This document shows positions 35,001 through 47,162 of a stretch of DNA of 64,000 nt, in pieces. The notes under the pieces are model-generated. The model was not told where the DNA came from. It ran no database searches and saw only the letters and a list, made by a program, of their open reading frames with translations. Position 1 is the stretch's first letter, and each line of letters starts with the position of its first letter. A program made the position numbers and the translations under genes. The DNA comes from Monodelphis domestica (taxonomy: Eukaryota > Chordata > Mammalia > Didelphimorphia > Didelphidae). The stretch lies in contig NC_077228.1 in the NCBI RefSeq assembly GCF_027887165.1, positions 387,380,456-387,444,455 on the forward strand, given 5' to 3'.

Positions 35001-35793
35001 TTGACTATATCAAATTAAAAGGTTTTGTACAAACAAAACCAATGTAACTAAAATCAGAAGGGAAGCAACAAATTGGGAAACAATCTTCATAACAAAAACC
35101 TCTCACAAAGGTCTAATTACTCAAATTTATAAAGAGCTAAACCAGTTGTACAAAACATCAAACCATTCTCCAATTGGAAAATGGGCAAGGGACATGAATA
35201 GGCAATTTTCAGTTAAAGAAATCAAAACTATTAATAAGCACATGAAAAAGTGTTCTACATCTCTTATAATCAGAGAGATGTAAATCAAAACAACTCTGAG
35301 GTATCACCTCACACCTAGCAGATTGGCTAACATGACAGCAAAGGAAGGTAATGAATGTTGGAGGGGATGTGGCAAAGTCTGGACATTAATTCATTGCTGG
35401 TGGAGTTGTGAATTGATCCAACCATTCTGGAGGGCAATTTGGAACTATGCCCAAAGGGCAATAAAAGACTGTCTGCCCTTTGATCCAGCCATAGCACCGC
35501 TGGGTTTGTACCCCAAAGAGATAAGGAAAAAAACTTGTACAAGAATATTCATAGCTGTGCTCTTTGTGGTGGCCAAAAATTGGAAAATGAGGAGATGCCC
35601 TTCAATTGGGGAATGGCTGAACAAATTGTGGTATATGTTGGTGATGGAATACTATTGTGCTCAAAAGAATAATAAAGTAGAGGAATTCCATGGAGACTGG
35701 AACAACCTCCAGGAAGTGATGCAGAGCAAAAGGAGCAGAACCAGGAAAACATTGTACACAGAGATTGATATACTGTGGTACAATCGAAGGTAA
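32062..35793 (+). pseudogene. L1-A ORF2 (endonuclease/reverse transcriptase), broken
   Basis: It starts at ATG 32062 (MLGNKQLVIITLNVNG, the AP-endonuclease-like N-terminus). The endonuclease region runs to about 32780 and contains GDLNLPLSELDKS and the SDHNAM end block. The reverse transcriptase covers about 33300-34500 ([46 protein letters not shown]). The catalytic box reads [10 protein letters not shown] rather than the usual FADD. The C-terminal part ends at 35793. Several stops and frameshifts break it. Confidence 0.9.
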
Positions 35794-36933
35794 TGGACTT
35801 CTCCATTAGTATCAATGCAGTGTCCCTAAACAATCTGCAGAGATCTAGGAGAAAAAACACTATCCACAGTCAGAGGACAAACTGTGGAAGTAAAAACACC
35901 GAGGAAAACCAACTGCTAGACTGCAGGGATTGAGGGGATATGACTGAGGAGAGACTCTAAATGAACACTCTAATGCAAATACCAACAACATGGAAATGGG
36001 TTCGGAGCAAGGACACATGTGATACCCAGTGGAATTGTGCATTGGCTATGGGAGGGGGTGTGGGAGGGGGAGGAAAAGAAAATGATCTTTGTTTCCAATG
36101 AATAATGTTTGAAAATGACCAAATAAAATAATGTTTAAAAGTTAAAATTTAAAAAAAGCAAAAAAACAAAACATCTTTAATTAAATATTAATTATTTCCT
36201 ATAACTATCATCCTAAAAATATACTCTCTCAACTCAATTCCTTGAAAATATTTTCTTCCCTCACTATCTCTCCTTCCTCCTCATTCATTCCTGAACCCTT
36301 TGCATTATGGCTTCTGACCTCATCAACTGAAAATGCTCTCTCCAAAGTTACCAGTTATTTCTTAATTGCCAAATATCATTTTTTCACTCCTTACCCTTCT
36401 CAACCATTATATTTTATTTGACACCTTTGACCACCTTCTTTTGGGTATTTTCTTTTCTCTAGAGTTTTGTGTCACTATTCTTTCCTACTTATGTAAATGC
36501 TACTTCTCATTTTCCTTTTCTGAATCATCATTCAAATTATACCCCCTAATCATGGGGGTTCTCTAAGCTGCTGTCTTAGGTCTCCTATTCTTCTCTCTTC
36601 CTTAGTAACCTCGGAGAGTCCCATGGGTTTAATTATCATCTCTATGGTAAAGATTACTAGATTTATATCCAACCTTAGTCTTTCCCCTGAACTTCAATCC
36701 CATATCACCAACTGCTTATTAGACATATCAAACTGGATGTTTCAGATACATTTCAGGTTCAACATATACAAAAGAGAACTCATTATTTTTCATCTCAAGC
36801 CCATATCTGTCTACAAAATTTCCTTATATCTCCTGTAGAGAATGTAATTCTGTCAGTCTACATGGTTTTCTTATCTTGGCATTTATCTCACTCTACCATA
36901 TTTAAACAGTTGTCAAATTTTGCCATTTTTATC

Positions 36934-38155
36934 TGTGTAAATAATTTTGTACCCTAAAACTATGATTTCCAGCACTGCAATCTCTTCCTGTCATGTATTA
37001 CATACTGATGTAGGCAGGATATAAATTCTGTGTATTTCTGCCTCTCTCTCTCTTCTTGTAATGGCACTGGCCACCAGTTGTCTTTTTAAACAGGCAAGAG
37101 AGTCTAGTCATGTGGTTCTATTTTGTTAGATAATTACCCTTTTATTCCTTTACTTCCAGTGATTATTAATAAATTTAATAAAACATAATACTTGGAGTTA
37201 TTGGATATTAATATAAATCCATGATGGAAAACCTATGACACGTGTGTCAGCACTGATATGTGTAGCCATTTTTGATGACACATGGCCTTATGTGGGCTCA
37301 GCCCACCTCGGGGTCTAGGAGCCACCTGGGGAGCTGAACACTGGTGGCTGCGGCCATGCCCTGGCCTGGTCTGGGGGATGTGGGAGGGCTGCTCCATGGT
37401 TGGGGCACATGAGGCTCCCATGGGGGGGGGGAGGAACACCCATGTGGGCAGGCAGGCTGGTGGGCAGTAGCTGCTTTTCCTTAGGCACCTCTAGGCCAGC
37501 TGGCTGGGAAGGGGCAGGGCAGGGCAGGGCCAGGCTGGTGAAAGACTGGGCTGGGCAGGGCTCTGGCACACATGCAAAGGAGGAGTGCCTGGAACTGATT
37601 ATCAGACACTTTTAGCACCCTGAAAAATATAGCAATGGCTATACTCACACTTTTTTCCTTCTACGTACTTTTGTGAGACCTTATTCTCAGCATTAAATAA
37701 TATCAAAACCAATAAAAGAAATAGATTGACAGATGAAGTTAGTAGTGCTTGCTTGGGTTTGAAGTGTACAAAATATTAACCTTCAATTGAAGATTTAGCC
37801 AATGAAATTCAGCAACAAAAAAGTCACTAATAGGCAGGTTAAAAATTCCCCCTCCCCCTCACTTATCTTAGTTCACAGCCCTCCATACAAGTTAAATAAT
37901 ATCAAGACCAACAAAAGAAACTGGCTGACAGATGAACAAAGAAATCACTAAGCAGGTAAGTTAAACAATTAATTTTTGGTTTATTAAATACATTTATATA
38001 TTATAATTATACTTTTTTGTTATTTAAACTATAAATATCACAAAATTATGGTTTTTTTCTCAAAGTGACACACCACCCAAGTTATGCTTGGTTTTTTGGC
38101 GAACTTTGACACACCAATCTCAAAAGGTTGCCCATCACTGATATAAATCCTATAT
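36934..38155 (+). repeat. 5' LTR of the endogenous retrovirus (with hAT inside its end)
   Basis: It starts TGTGTAAATAATTTTG and is collinear with the 3' LTR at 55174, sharing TAGGCAGGATATAAATTCT, GTTGTCTTTTTAAACAGGC, GTTAGATAATTACCCTTTTA and GTGATTATTAATAAA. The last few bases are separated by the hAT element. Without the insert it is about 0.3 kb. Confidence 0.85.
37219..38140. mobile_element. hAT DNA transposon with 8-bp target-site duplication
   Basis: A 922-bp element with 16-bp imperfect terminal inverted repeats: CCATGATGGAAAACCT on the left and, reversed on the right, CAGTGATGGGCAACCT. It is flanked by ATATAAAT at 37211-37218 and 38141-38148, the 8-bp duplication typical of hAT. Plus-strand 37648-37815 encodes the end of a hAT transposase (FCETLFSALNNIKTNKRNRL, then TDEVSSACLGLK), the dimerisation region. 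A second, shorter copy of NNIKTNKRN-LTDE follows at about 37895. The middle is GC-rich (37290-37580). It cannot encode a full transposase. Confidence 0.9.
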
Positions 38156-38802
38156 TTTTGGCAACCATGAAGTCTGGAATTCAGAACCTTTACTCCTTTT
38201 TAAGTGACTAGATAAAACCATGTTTCTCTCCTGCCAAGGCTTTTCCCTTGGGGAACTCTCTTTGGAGCTCTTTGGTGGTGGGGAGCCTTCTACAGCCCGT
38301 CCACATGGTGGGACTAAGCTCTTGGCCAAGAGGGATTAGCTGCTTCTCACGCCAACCTGCCTGCACCCATCTCCTTGAGCCAGAGCCCTCTGTGGAAGCC
38401 AAGCTACTGCTGCTGCTGCCTGCCTACCTTACTGCTGCCCATTTAGCCTGGGTGGGCCCTGCCTAGCCTGCAACCTTCACTTGTCCACAACCAGAAATCC
38501 TGCTGTGAGGCTGGGCCTGTCTTTTCAACACACAAGCTGGGAGCTCTTAAGAATTTGATGAAGTATAAACCCCTCTTTCCCTTGTATTGCTTACACCTGA
38601 GTGCTCGCTCGTTGAGGCTTGGAAGCATGGGTGCTTCTTTCAGGCAACAATCAGTCTCTTAAAGGCTTTTACCTAAAAAGAAATTTCTACCTGCCCATGT
38701 GAGTCTTAACCCTTTTGCCAGTTTTTTGCCAGACCAGTTTAACTAAGCAGCTCTGAGAAGTTTTTTTAATTTTACCTCCATCGTGCCCCCAATAGAAAGC
38801 TT
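38156..38802 (+). other. Retroviral leader (primer-binding-like site and 5' untranslated region)
   Basis: Just after the LTR end, TTTTTGGCAACCATGAAG resembles the TGG-starting primer-binding region of class I retroviruses. A GC-richer leader follows. The same segment is repeated at 62830-63476. Confidence 0.6.
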
Positions 38803-40377
38803 TTGTTTACCCTCAATAATAGCCTCTGTCTAAAGCATTTCAGCCACCTTCCATTTTTTTATCTAGCTAAGGAGGCATGTCTAAGAAGGGCACTAAAAAC
38901 CATGCTAGCAATGAAAGAATGGCTTTTTCTAACTCTAGATAAGCCTATCCTGCCAGAGACTTTTACTGAGTTCCAACTGTTTAATACTTCAATATGGTGT
39001 TATTTAGCACTGTTCTTGGCAGGGCTCATGTTCGTGGTAGGGCTCATGTTCATGGCATATTTTCTCCTCAAGAGAAATCAACACAAAGTTACTTTGATTA
39101 AACTACAGACTCAATTACACAAACTTGAGGAACACTTGAGTAATTTTAAAATTCAAAAAGAAGATTCCTCTCCATTTAAACCTGCCCATTCATGCCTCAA
39201 ACTGATTTATTCCTATCTCGTATTGTGCATATTTTGGAAGCCCATGGCCCAACCTCCTCCCTCCTTGCTCCTCCTCCCCTTTCTCAACCTCTCCATCTGT
39301 CTCTCCTTTCCGTCACCCAGACCCCACTGCTTCCTCTCCCAACTTCCACCCCGGCTAGATCTCCCTTGGCCCTGCCTCTTCTTCTCCTGTCCCAACCCCT
39401 TTCCCTCTACCCACCCTACCCCCCTGTCCTAACCTCTCCCCCTTCTCCCAAGTCCCACCCCCATTCTTCCTGCCCTGCCTATCCCTAGACCCTCCCTCTT
39501 AGCCCATCTCCTCCTCCTCCTCCCCCACCTGTTTCACAGCGACCCAGACATCCAGCCAAGGGACAGGAATCACAAATAATTCAGTTAAAGGGCTATTCCC
39601 CTTAAAATAAGTACCCACTTTCAATAAAGCTAGAGAGGTGGTGCCCTTAAGACACTATACACCCTTCACCCCCCCTCCCCAATATTGAGAGATTTGAGCA
39701 AAATACTCCTACTTGCAAAGATGAACCTATAACAGTAATAAAAAAGACTGAAAATATCTGTAAAATGTATGATATGGCATGGAAGGACATGGAAATTTTA
39801 CTGCAAGATTTTTTGATAGAAAGAGAGAAAAATACAATTATCTCTCTTACTCATGAGGCCCAAAGAAGGATAGCAGTTCATTGGCTCCAAGAGAACCCCA
39901 AATGGAATTTAAATACAGAGGAAGTTACTTAAAACTATGCCAGACTAGAGATGCATTACTTACAACAATGAGAGCTTGCTCTGATAGACCTGGGATATGG
40001 GCAAAATTCTAGGATATTAGACAGAAACAAGAGAAAAATTTCCCCCAGTTTATGGATAGATTTATTGAGCTGGGAGGCAGATATTTAGACTTAAACTTGT
40101 TCAGAGAAAGGGATGTTAGACAAATATGTAGGCAATTCATTAAAAATTGTTGAAAAGTGGTTAAGAGACTATTTTAGGACTACCTGCCCAAATTGAGGAA
40201 TCGAGGAGGGTAGCAGTCTATGTGTTTAAGGTCCATGAACAGAAAGATGAGGGAAAAGGTATCTTAGTAGAGGAATTTAAGGCGATAAATGAAACTTTTA
40301 AAAGAGGAAAATAAGGGACTAAAAGAAAATCAGAGAGTGGCCATAGCCCCTTTGCCCGAATCCACAAATCAATTTTA
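38803..40377 (+). pseudogene. gag-like region of the retroviral fossil
   Basis: The first part (38803-39240) holds a strongly hydrophobic membrane-spanning stretch followed by a short coiled coil. Next come a proline-rich part (39240-39540) like p12, and a capsid-like region up to about 40330. Unlike ordinary gag, the leading part looks like a membrane-anchored extension. The region is broken. Confidence 0.6.
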
Positions 40378-41250
40378 ATGTGTTACTTCTGTGGGAAAGG
40401 GGGTCACGTAATGATGGTCTATAAGAAGTGGAATCACGTAATTAGAAATAGTAACAACTTAAGGGATAATAATAATTACAGAAATAATAATCTAACTGAG
40501 GCAAATGATAATATACAACAAAATACCCAAAAACAATATATCCAAAATGGGGCTCATCCACACTATCCTCAGGGTGAAAATCCCCCTCAGCATGGGGGAC
40601 CTCGAAAAATACCCAAGCATCTTTATGAAGAGGCGACAGGAGGATACGGGCCCTGGAATCAAAGAATAAAACTCTTGATTTCCCAGACCCTGATGCTTTA
40701 ATGCCAGTTATCCATATTCATTCACCACCCTACAGTGATGAACCTCATTTAACCCTAAAAGTTGGAAACTCATATTATGATTGTCTCTTAGACACTGGAG
40801 CATCCAGATCAGTATTGATGAGTAAACCTGATTCTGAATGCAGTTCTATTAGCTCACTAAATGTAGTGGGGGTATCAGGGCCACCTCTAAAGGTACCAAA
40901 GCTATGAACATTATATAATAGAACATTCTTTTCTCCTAATGTCCAATTCCTCTATTAACCTGCTAGGAAGGGGTCTTTTATGCCAGCTTAGAGCCACAAT
41001 AACTTGCTCTCCAAAGGGTTGTATGTTACTAGAATTGCCTAAGGAATCCTTAACTTTACTCTCTGTACTTCATTCAGTCAGTCAGGAAATGAAGGACCCT
41101 CCCACATTTGAAATCCCAGCTGATAAACCTGAGTCTCTTTGGGCCACATCTTCTTCCAGTGTTGGCCTATGTAATTCAGCTATTCCTGTTCAGATTAGGA
41201 TGGAAGCTGGGCCACCTCTTTCTATTCCTCAGTATCATCTATCATAAAAG
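40378..41250 (+). pseudogene. Nucleocapsid and protease-like region of the retroviral fossil
   Basis: A zinc-knuckle-like CYFCGKGGH near 40381 is followed by an asparagine-rich linker, and then an aspartic protease signature LLDTGAS at about 40786-40806. Broken. Confidence 0.75.
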
Positions 41251-43330
41251 GAAATTGAGGGAATTACCCCAGTAACAGATTCGTTAATTGAGCAAGGTAT
41301 AATAATTCCATGCAAATTTGAATATAATACCCTCATCCTACCTGTAAAAAAGTCAAAATTAGGCCCCGATGGAAAAGTTGTCTATTGATTCATATAGGAT
41401 TTAAGGGCTGTAAATAATCATGTCATTAAGAGACTTCTTGTGTTCCCAGCCCAAACACAATTATCTCCTCTATTCCAAGCATAGCAAAATATTTTATGGT
41501 GATAGACTTCTATTCAGCTTTCTTCTTCTTCTTAAAAAAAAAAACACCTTACCTTCCATCTTGGAATCAATACTGAGTATTGGTTCAAAGACAGAAGAGT
41601 GGTAAGGACTAGGAAATGGGGGTCAAGTGACTTTCCCAGGGTCACACATCAGCTTTCTTCTCAATTCCTGTTCATGAGAATTCAAGGCAGATATTTTCCT
41701 TCACCTGGAAAGGTTCAAAATGGATCTGGTATCATTTGTCCCAAGGATACATGAAAAATTATACTCTTTTCTCACAGATTTTAAGCCAAGATTTGGAAAC
41801 TATTAAGTTTGAGGAAAGCTGATAAATTTTATGAATGATTTACTCTTGGCCTCACCAAATGCCACAGCATGCCAAGAAGGCAGCAAAAAATCTATTTTTA
41901 CAGCTACATAAAAGAGGCCACAAGATCTCTAAGTTCAGTGGTGTCTAACCTAGAGTGGAATATTTAGGGTTCATTTTAACTGTTGGTGCCTGTTCCATTT
42001 CCCCTAAGCACATTGAAGATATTCAAAAATTGAGCACACCCTCCACTAAAGAGCAGCTGAGGGCAATTCTTGGAACAACAGGGATTTGTAGGCAGTGGAT
42101 CCCTTGCCATGGGGAAATCACCAAGTCCCTTATTGCTCTAACAAAAAATTCAGTCCCTGAACCCCTTAAATTAGAGGCAGAATACCTGTCAGCTTTTTCT
42201 AAATTAAAACAGGCTGTCCTGTCTGCTCCTTCTCTAGGCATCCCAGATTACAACAAGCTATTCACTTTGTATGTACATGAACAGAGAGGAATAGCTTTAG
42301 GTGTTTTAACTCGATCTTTGGGACCTGCCCAGAGCCCAGTGGCTTATTATTCAGCCCAGCTGGACCCAGTATCCTCCAGAGCATCACCATGTCTTAGAGG
42401 CATAGAAGCCACAGCTTTGTTGGTAACTAAATTGGTTGATTTAATCTTGTGATAACCATTAACCATAATGTGCCCACAAGAAGTCGAAGCATTATTGCTA
42501 AGACATAGAACATAGGCATTTTTTTTATCATATTTGCAAGGTACAAGGTAACTTTGTTAGGCAATGAGAATATTACCTTAAAATGCTGTACAGTTCCAAA
42601 TCCTACAACTTTGCTTCCTGATTTATTAGTCTCAGGAGAACCATTGCACAGTTGTGAATATTTAGTGTCCATGGTTGAAAAGCCTTAAAATAATCTCCTG
42701 GACACTCCTTTAAATAATCCATATTTGGTCTTATTCACTGATAGTTCCTCTTTCATGAGGGATGGTATATGCTACAAAAGTGCTGCTGTAGTCACAGAAT
42801 TTGACACTCTGTGGTCAGCTTCACTGCCCTCAAATATAAGTGCTCAAGGTGCAGAACTGATATATCTGAAGCATGCCTGTATAATTTCCAAAGGTAAAAA
42901 GGCAACAATTTACACAGATTCTAGATATGCCTTTGGAATATGTCATACAGTGGGTATTCTTTGGCTTCAAAGGGGATCTTTAACATCAGCTGCAAAATGT
43001 ATAGTTAATGAAGAAATTATTAATGAAGTTCTTTCTGCCCTTCATCTCCTGGAAGCCCTAGGTGTAGTTCATTGCTCTGCCCATACAGGTAACACTGAGT
43101 GTGTCTCTAGGGGGAATGACTGGGCAGATATTGCTGCAAAGCAAGCAGCCTTAGAAGGGCCTGAGTTAATTTTAACATTAACAACCACTGATGATTTAAA
43201 TGTATCCCTTTCTTATGATGAAAAGGAAGTGGAAAAATGGAAGCAAAAATTTAAGGCTAAACAAATAAATGGAGTATGGGTGTCATCTGAAAGAAAACCC
43301 CTGCTCCCTAGAAGTTTTTTTTCACCAAAT
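41251..43330 (+). pseudogene. Reverse transcriptase and RNase H-like region of the retroviral fossil
   Basis: Gammaretroviral RT text appears near 41390-41430 (DLRAVNNHVI) and 41955-42450 (VEYLGFILTVG-like, then SPVAYYSAQLDPVS). RNase H follows (LFTDSSSF, IYTDSRYAFG) at 42725-43330. A SINE interrupts at 41527. Broken. Confidence 0.85.
41527..41648 (-). mobile_element. WSINE1-like SINE inside the retroviral fossil
   Basis: A reverse SINE with flanking TCAGCTTTCTTCT at 41514-41526 and 41649-41661. Confidence 0.93.
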
Positions 43331-43764
43331 TTGCCAATCGATACATAAAAATGGTCACTTTGGTACAGAGATCATTGTTGACTCTGTTAAAAGAGTATGG
43401 ATAGCCCCTGGCAAAACTACCATAGCCTCTAAAGTATGTACAGCCTGTCCTACTTGCCAAATGTTTAATCAGCACTCCTTTTGTGGCAAAGCTTTTGGTG
43501 GGTGTCCTCTGGCTTATACACCTTTTTAGCACCCTCAGATTGATTTTATCACTATGCCAAAAGCTGGACAGTATAAATTTTGTCTAGTCATAATGGATCA
43601 ACTGGCCAGGTGGCCAGAAGCCTTTCCTACTGTCCAAACCACAGCGATTTTTGTTGCCAAGGTGCTCTTAAAAGAAATTATTCCTTGCTTTGGCATGCCT
43701 GTACATATTGATTTGAACAGGGGAAGTCATTTTGCTGATTCAGCTTTATCTCAGATGTATTCTT
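43331..43764 (+). pseudogene. Integrase-like region, first part
   Basis: A zinc-binding-type N-terminus (ACPTCQMFNQH) and the start of the catalytic core (FCLVIMDQLARWPEAFPT). It continues beyond the L1 at 51313. Broken. Confidence 0.85.
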
Positions 43765-46700
43765 TTTTATTTATCCAAAAACTATTTTGTTTTCATTTAA
43801 ATTAAGTTATTTAGTCAAATTATAACATTATTCCTTGGTTACAAGAATCATATTATTTCCCTCTCTCCCCTACCCCCACCCTTCCCATAGCTGACATGCA
43901 ATTTCACTGGGTATTACATGTGTCCTTGATCAAAACCTATTTCCATGTTATTGGTGTTTGCATTAGGATGTTCATTTATAGTCTACATCCCTAACCATAT
44001 CCCCTCAACCCATGTATTCAAGCAGTTGTTTTTTTTTTCTGTGTTTGAATTCCCAGAGTTTTTCCTCTGAATGTAGATAGTGTTTTTTCTCATAGATCCC
44101 TCCAAGTTGTTCAGGATCACTGCATTGCCACTAATGGAGAAGTCCAGTACATTTGATTGTACCACAGTGTATCAATCTCTGTGTACAATGTTCTTGTGGT
44201 TCTTCTCCTCTCACTCTACATCAATTCCTGGAGGTTGTTCCCAGTTCCCATGGAATTCCTTCACTTTATTATTCCTTTGAGCACAATAGTATTCAATCAC
44301 CAACATATACCACAATTTGTTCAGCCATTCCCCAATTGAAGGGCATCTCCTCATTTTCCAATTTTTGGCCACCACAAAGAGCGCAGCTATGAATATTCTT
44401 GTACAAGTCTTTTTCCTTATTAACTCTTTGGGGTACAAACCCAGTAGTGCTATGGCTGGATCAAAGGGCAATACAGTGTTAAATAATAGAGGTGATAATG
44501 GGCATCCTTGTTTCATTCCTGATCTTATTGGGAAGGCTTCTAGTTTATCCCCATTGCAGATGATGTTTGCTGAATATTTTATATACTGTTTATTATTTTT
44601 AGGAAAGGCCATTCTATTCCTATGCTTTCTAGTGTCTTCAACAGGAATGAGTGTTGTATTTTGCTAAAGGCTTTTTCTGCATCTATTGAGATAATAATCT
44701 GATTTTTGTCAGTTTGCTTGTTAATATGGTCAATTATGTGGATGGCCTCCCTAATATTGAACCATCCCTGCATCCCTGGTATAAATCCTACCTGATCATA
44801 ATGAATGACCCTCGTGATCACTTGCTGGAGTCTTTGCTAGTATTCTATTCAAGATTTTTGCATCTATATTAATTAAGGAGATTGGTCTATAGTTTTCTTT
44901 CTCTGTTTTTGACCTGCCTGACTGTGGAATCAGTACCATATTTGTGTCATAAAAGGAATTTGGTAGAACTCCTTCTTTGCTTATTCTGTCAAATAGTTTG
45001 TATAATATTGGGATGAGTTGTTCTTTGAATGTTTGTTAGAATTTATTTGTGAATCTATCTGGACGTGGGGATTTTTTTCCTTAGGGAGTTCTTTGATGGC
45101 TTGTTCAATTTCTTTTTCTGATATGGGGTTGTTTGTTAGCCTAGGCAATTTATATTTTTGTAAATATTCATCCATATCACCTAGATTGGCATATATACTG
45201 CCATATATTTGGGCAAAATAGTTTTTAATGATTGCCTTAATTTCCTCTTCATTAGAAGTGAGGTCTCCCTCTTCATCTTGGATACTGTCAATTTGGTTTT
45301 CTTCTTTCCTTTTTTGAATTATATTGATCAATACTTTGTCAATTTTATTTGTTTTTTTCAAAGTACCAGCTTCTAGTTTTATTTATTAAATCAATAGTTC
45401 TTTGACTTTCAATTTTATTAATTTCTCCTTTGATTTTTAGGATCTCTAATTTAGTCTTCATCTGAGGATTTTTAATTTGTTCACTTTCAATTTTTTTAAT
45501 TTGCATGCCCAATTCATTGACCTCTGCCCTCTCTAGTTTGTTAATATATGAACTAAAAGATATAAATTTCCCCCCAAGTACTGTTTTGGCTGCATCCCAT
45601 AGATTTTGAAACAATGTCTCATCATTGTCATTTTCTTCAAGGAAATTATTAATTGTTTCTAAGATTTGTTCTTTAACTGATTTTGGAGAATCATATTATT
45701 TAATTTCCAATTAATTTTTTATTTGCCTTTCCATATACCCTTACTAATTATTATTTTCATTGCATTGTGATCTGAGAAGGTTGCATTTATTATTTCTGCT
45801 GTTTTGCACTTGTTTGCAATGTTTTTATGCCCTAGTACATGGTCAATTTTTGTGAATGTACCATGTGCTCCTGAAAAGAAGGTGTATTCCTTTTTGTCCC
45901 TATTTATTTTCCTCCATCTATCTACTAACTCTAATTTTTCTAAGATTTCATTCACTTCTCTTATATTTTTCTCATTTATTTTTTGGTCTGATTTATCTAG
46001 TTTGGATAGAGGAAGGCTCAGGTCTCCCACTAGTATAGTTTTTCTATCTATTGCATCCTTGAGTTTCTCCTTTAGAAATCTGGATGCTATGCCATTTGTT
46101 GCATACATGTTGAGTACTGATATTTCCTCATTGTCTATACTGCCTTTTATCAGGATGTAATTACCTTCCTTATCTCTTTTGACTAGATCTATTTTTACTT
46201 TGGCTTTGTCAGATATCATGATTGCAACTCCTGCCTTCTTTTTATCAGTTGATGCCCAATAGATTTGGATCCATCCTCTTACTTTTACCCTATTCGTGTC
46301 TACCTTCCTCATATGTGTTTCTTGTAAACAGCATATGGTAGGATTTTGGTTTCTAATTCACTCTGGTATTCTCTTGCGTTTTATGAGTAAGTTCAATCCA
46401 TTCACATTCAGAGTTATGATTACCAGCTGTGTATTTCCCAGCATTTTGATTTCTACTTCTGGTCCTGCTTTTTCTTCTTTCACTATTTCCTTCTATGCCA
46501 ATGTTTTGTTTTTAATCAGTCCCCCTAATTCCCACCCTTATTTTGCTTCCCTTTCTACCCCCTCCCTTCTTATTCCCTTCTTATTTTCTTTACTGTCTTT
46601 TTATACTACCCCCCCACCCTCTCCCTCCCTTTTACTGCTTCCCTCCCCACCAGTCTGTTTGTTACCCTTCTACTTCTCTATAGGGTGCAAATCAATTCTC

Positions 46701-46910
46701 TGCCCCAATGTATTTGATTGTTCTTCCCTCTTTGAGTCAATTTCAATGCATGTAAGAGTTGAGTATTTTCTATCTCCAACCTCTTTACCCTTCCAGAGAA
46801 TTGATGTTCTCCCCCCTCCCACCATAAGCTTCTTTGTGACATATAAACTTAACCCCTTTTGTTTCTTTTCTCATTTCTTTTAGTATTAACCTCTTTTAAA
46901 GCTCTAGTTG

Positions 46911-46916
46911 TGTGTG

Positions 46917-46950
<34 letters not shown>

Positions 46951-46955
46951 CATAC
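46911..46955. repeat. TA/TG microsatellite in the L1-B inter-ORF region
   Basis: Alternating TG and TA units at the place where L1-A has a (TG)n tract, so the family carries this unstable stretch. Confidence 0.9.
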
Positions 46956-47162
46956 ATATGTATCTATGCATACAGATAGCTATATACATATTTATGTCTT
47001 GGCATCTCATCCTATACAGTTTGTCACTGTTCCTTCTAAGTGTAATTCTTCTAGCTGCCCAGGTGATAATAACATTTTTTTAAGAGTTACCAATGGTCCT
47101 TTCTCTACCTTTGACCACCGTGGAACTGGTTTTGCGCTTGTTCCATGGTGGCGGGACCGATC

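Larger units (their letters stand above)
29318..36162 (+). mobile_element. Full-length L1 (L1-A), inactivated by mutations
   Basis: About 6.85 kb with 5' UTR, ORF1, ORF2, 3' UTR and A-rich end. A short target-site repeat (ACATCTTTA) borders both ends. The 5' end carries GGAATATGGCGGC, which resembles the YY1-type site at mammalian L1 starts. The length and intact 5' end mean it was not truncated on insertion. Scattered stops and frameshifts in both frames show that it can no longer move by itself. It is inserted in an older CR1/L2-type LINE. Confidence 0.93.
28660..36920 (+). mobile_element. CR1/L2-type LINE relic interrupted by an L1
   Basis: Two halves flank the full-length L1. 28660-29312 resembles the endonuclease-to-RT region of a CR1/L2-type element. 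36162-36920 continues it with the reverse-transcriptase region (a degraded YADD-like stretch, then SPELQSHITNCLLDISNWM) near 36600-36830. There are many stops, so it is ancient. Its right end is cut by the LTR at 36934. The superfamily assignment is from motif pattern only. Confidence 0.6.

Noticed and set aside
37233-37615. Gly/Pro-rich frames on both strands
   Set aside because: They result from the GC-rich core of the hAT element; no domain and no support.
45804-46883. Plus-strand frames of 118-195 codons
   Set aside because: They are antisense to L1-B ORF2 and its upstream region; the minus strand gives clear L1 endonuclease sequence.
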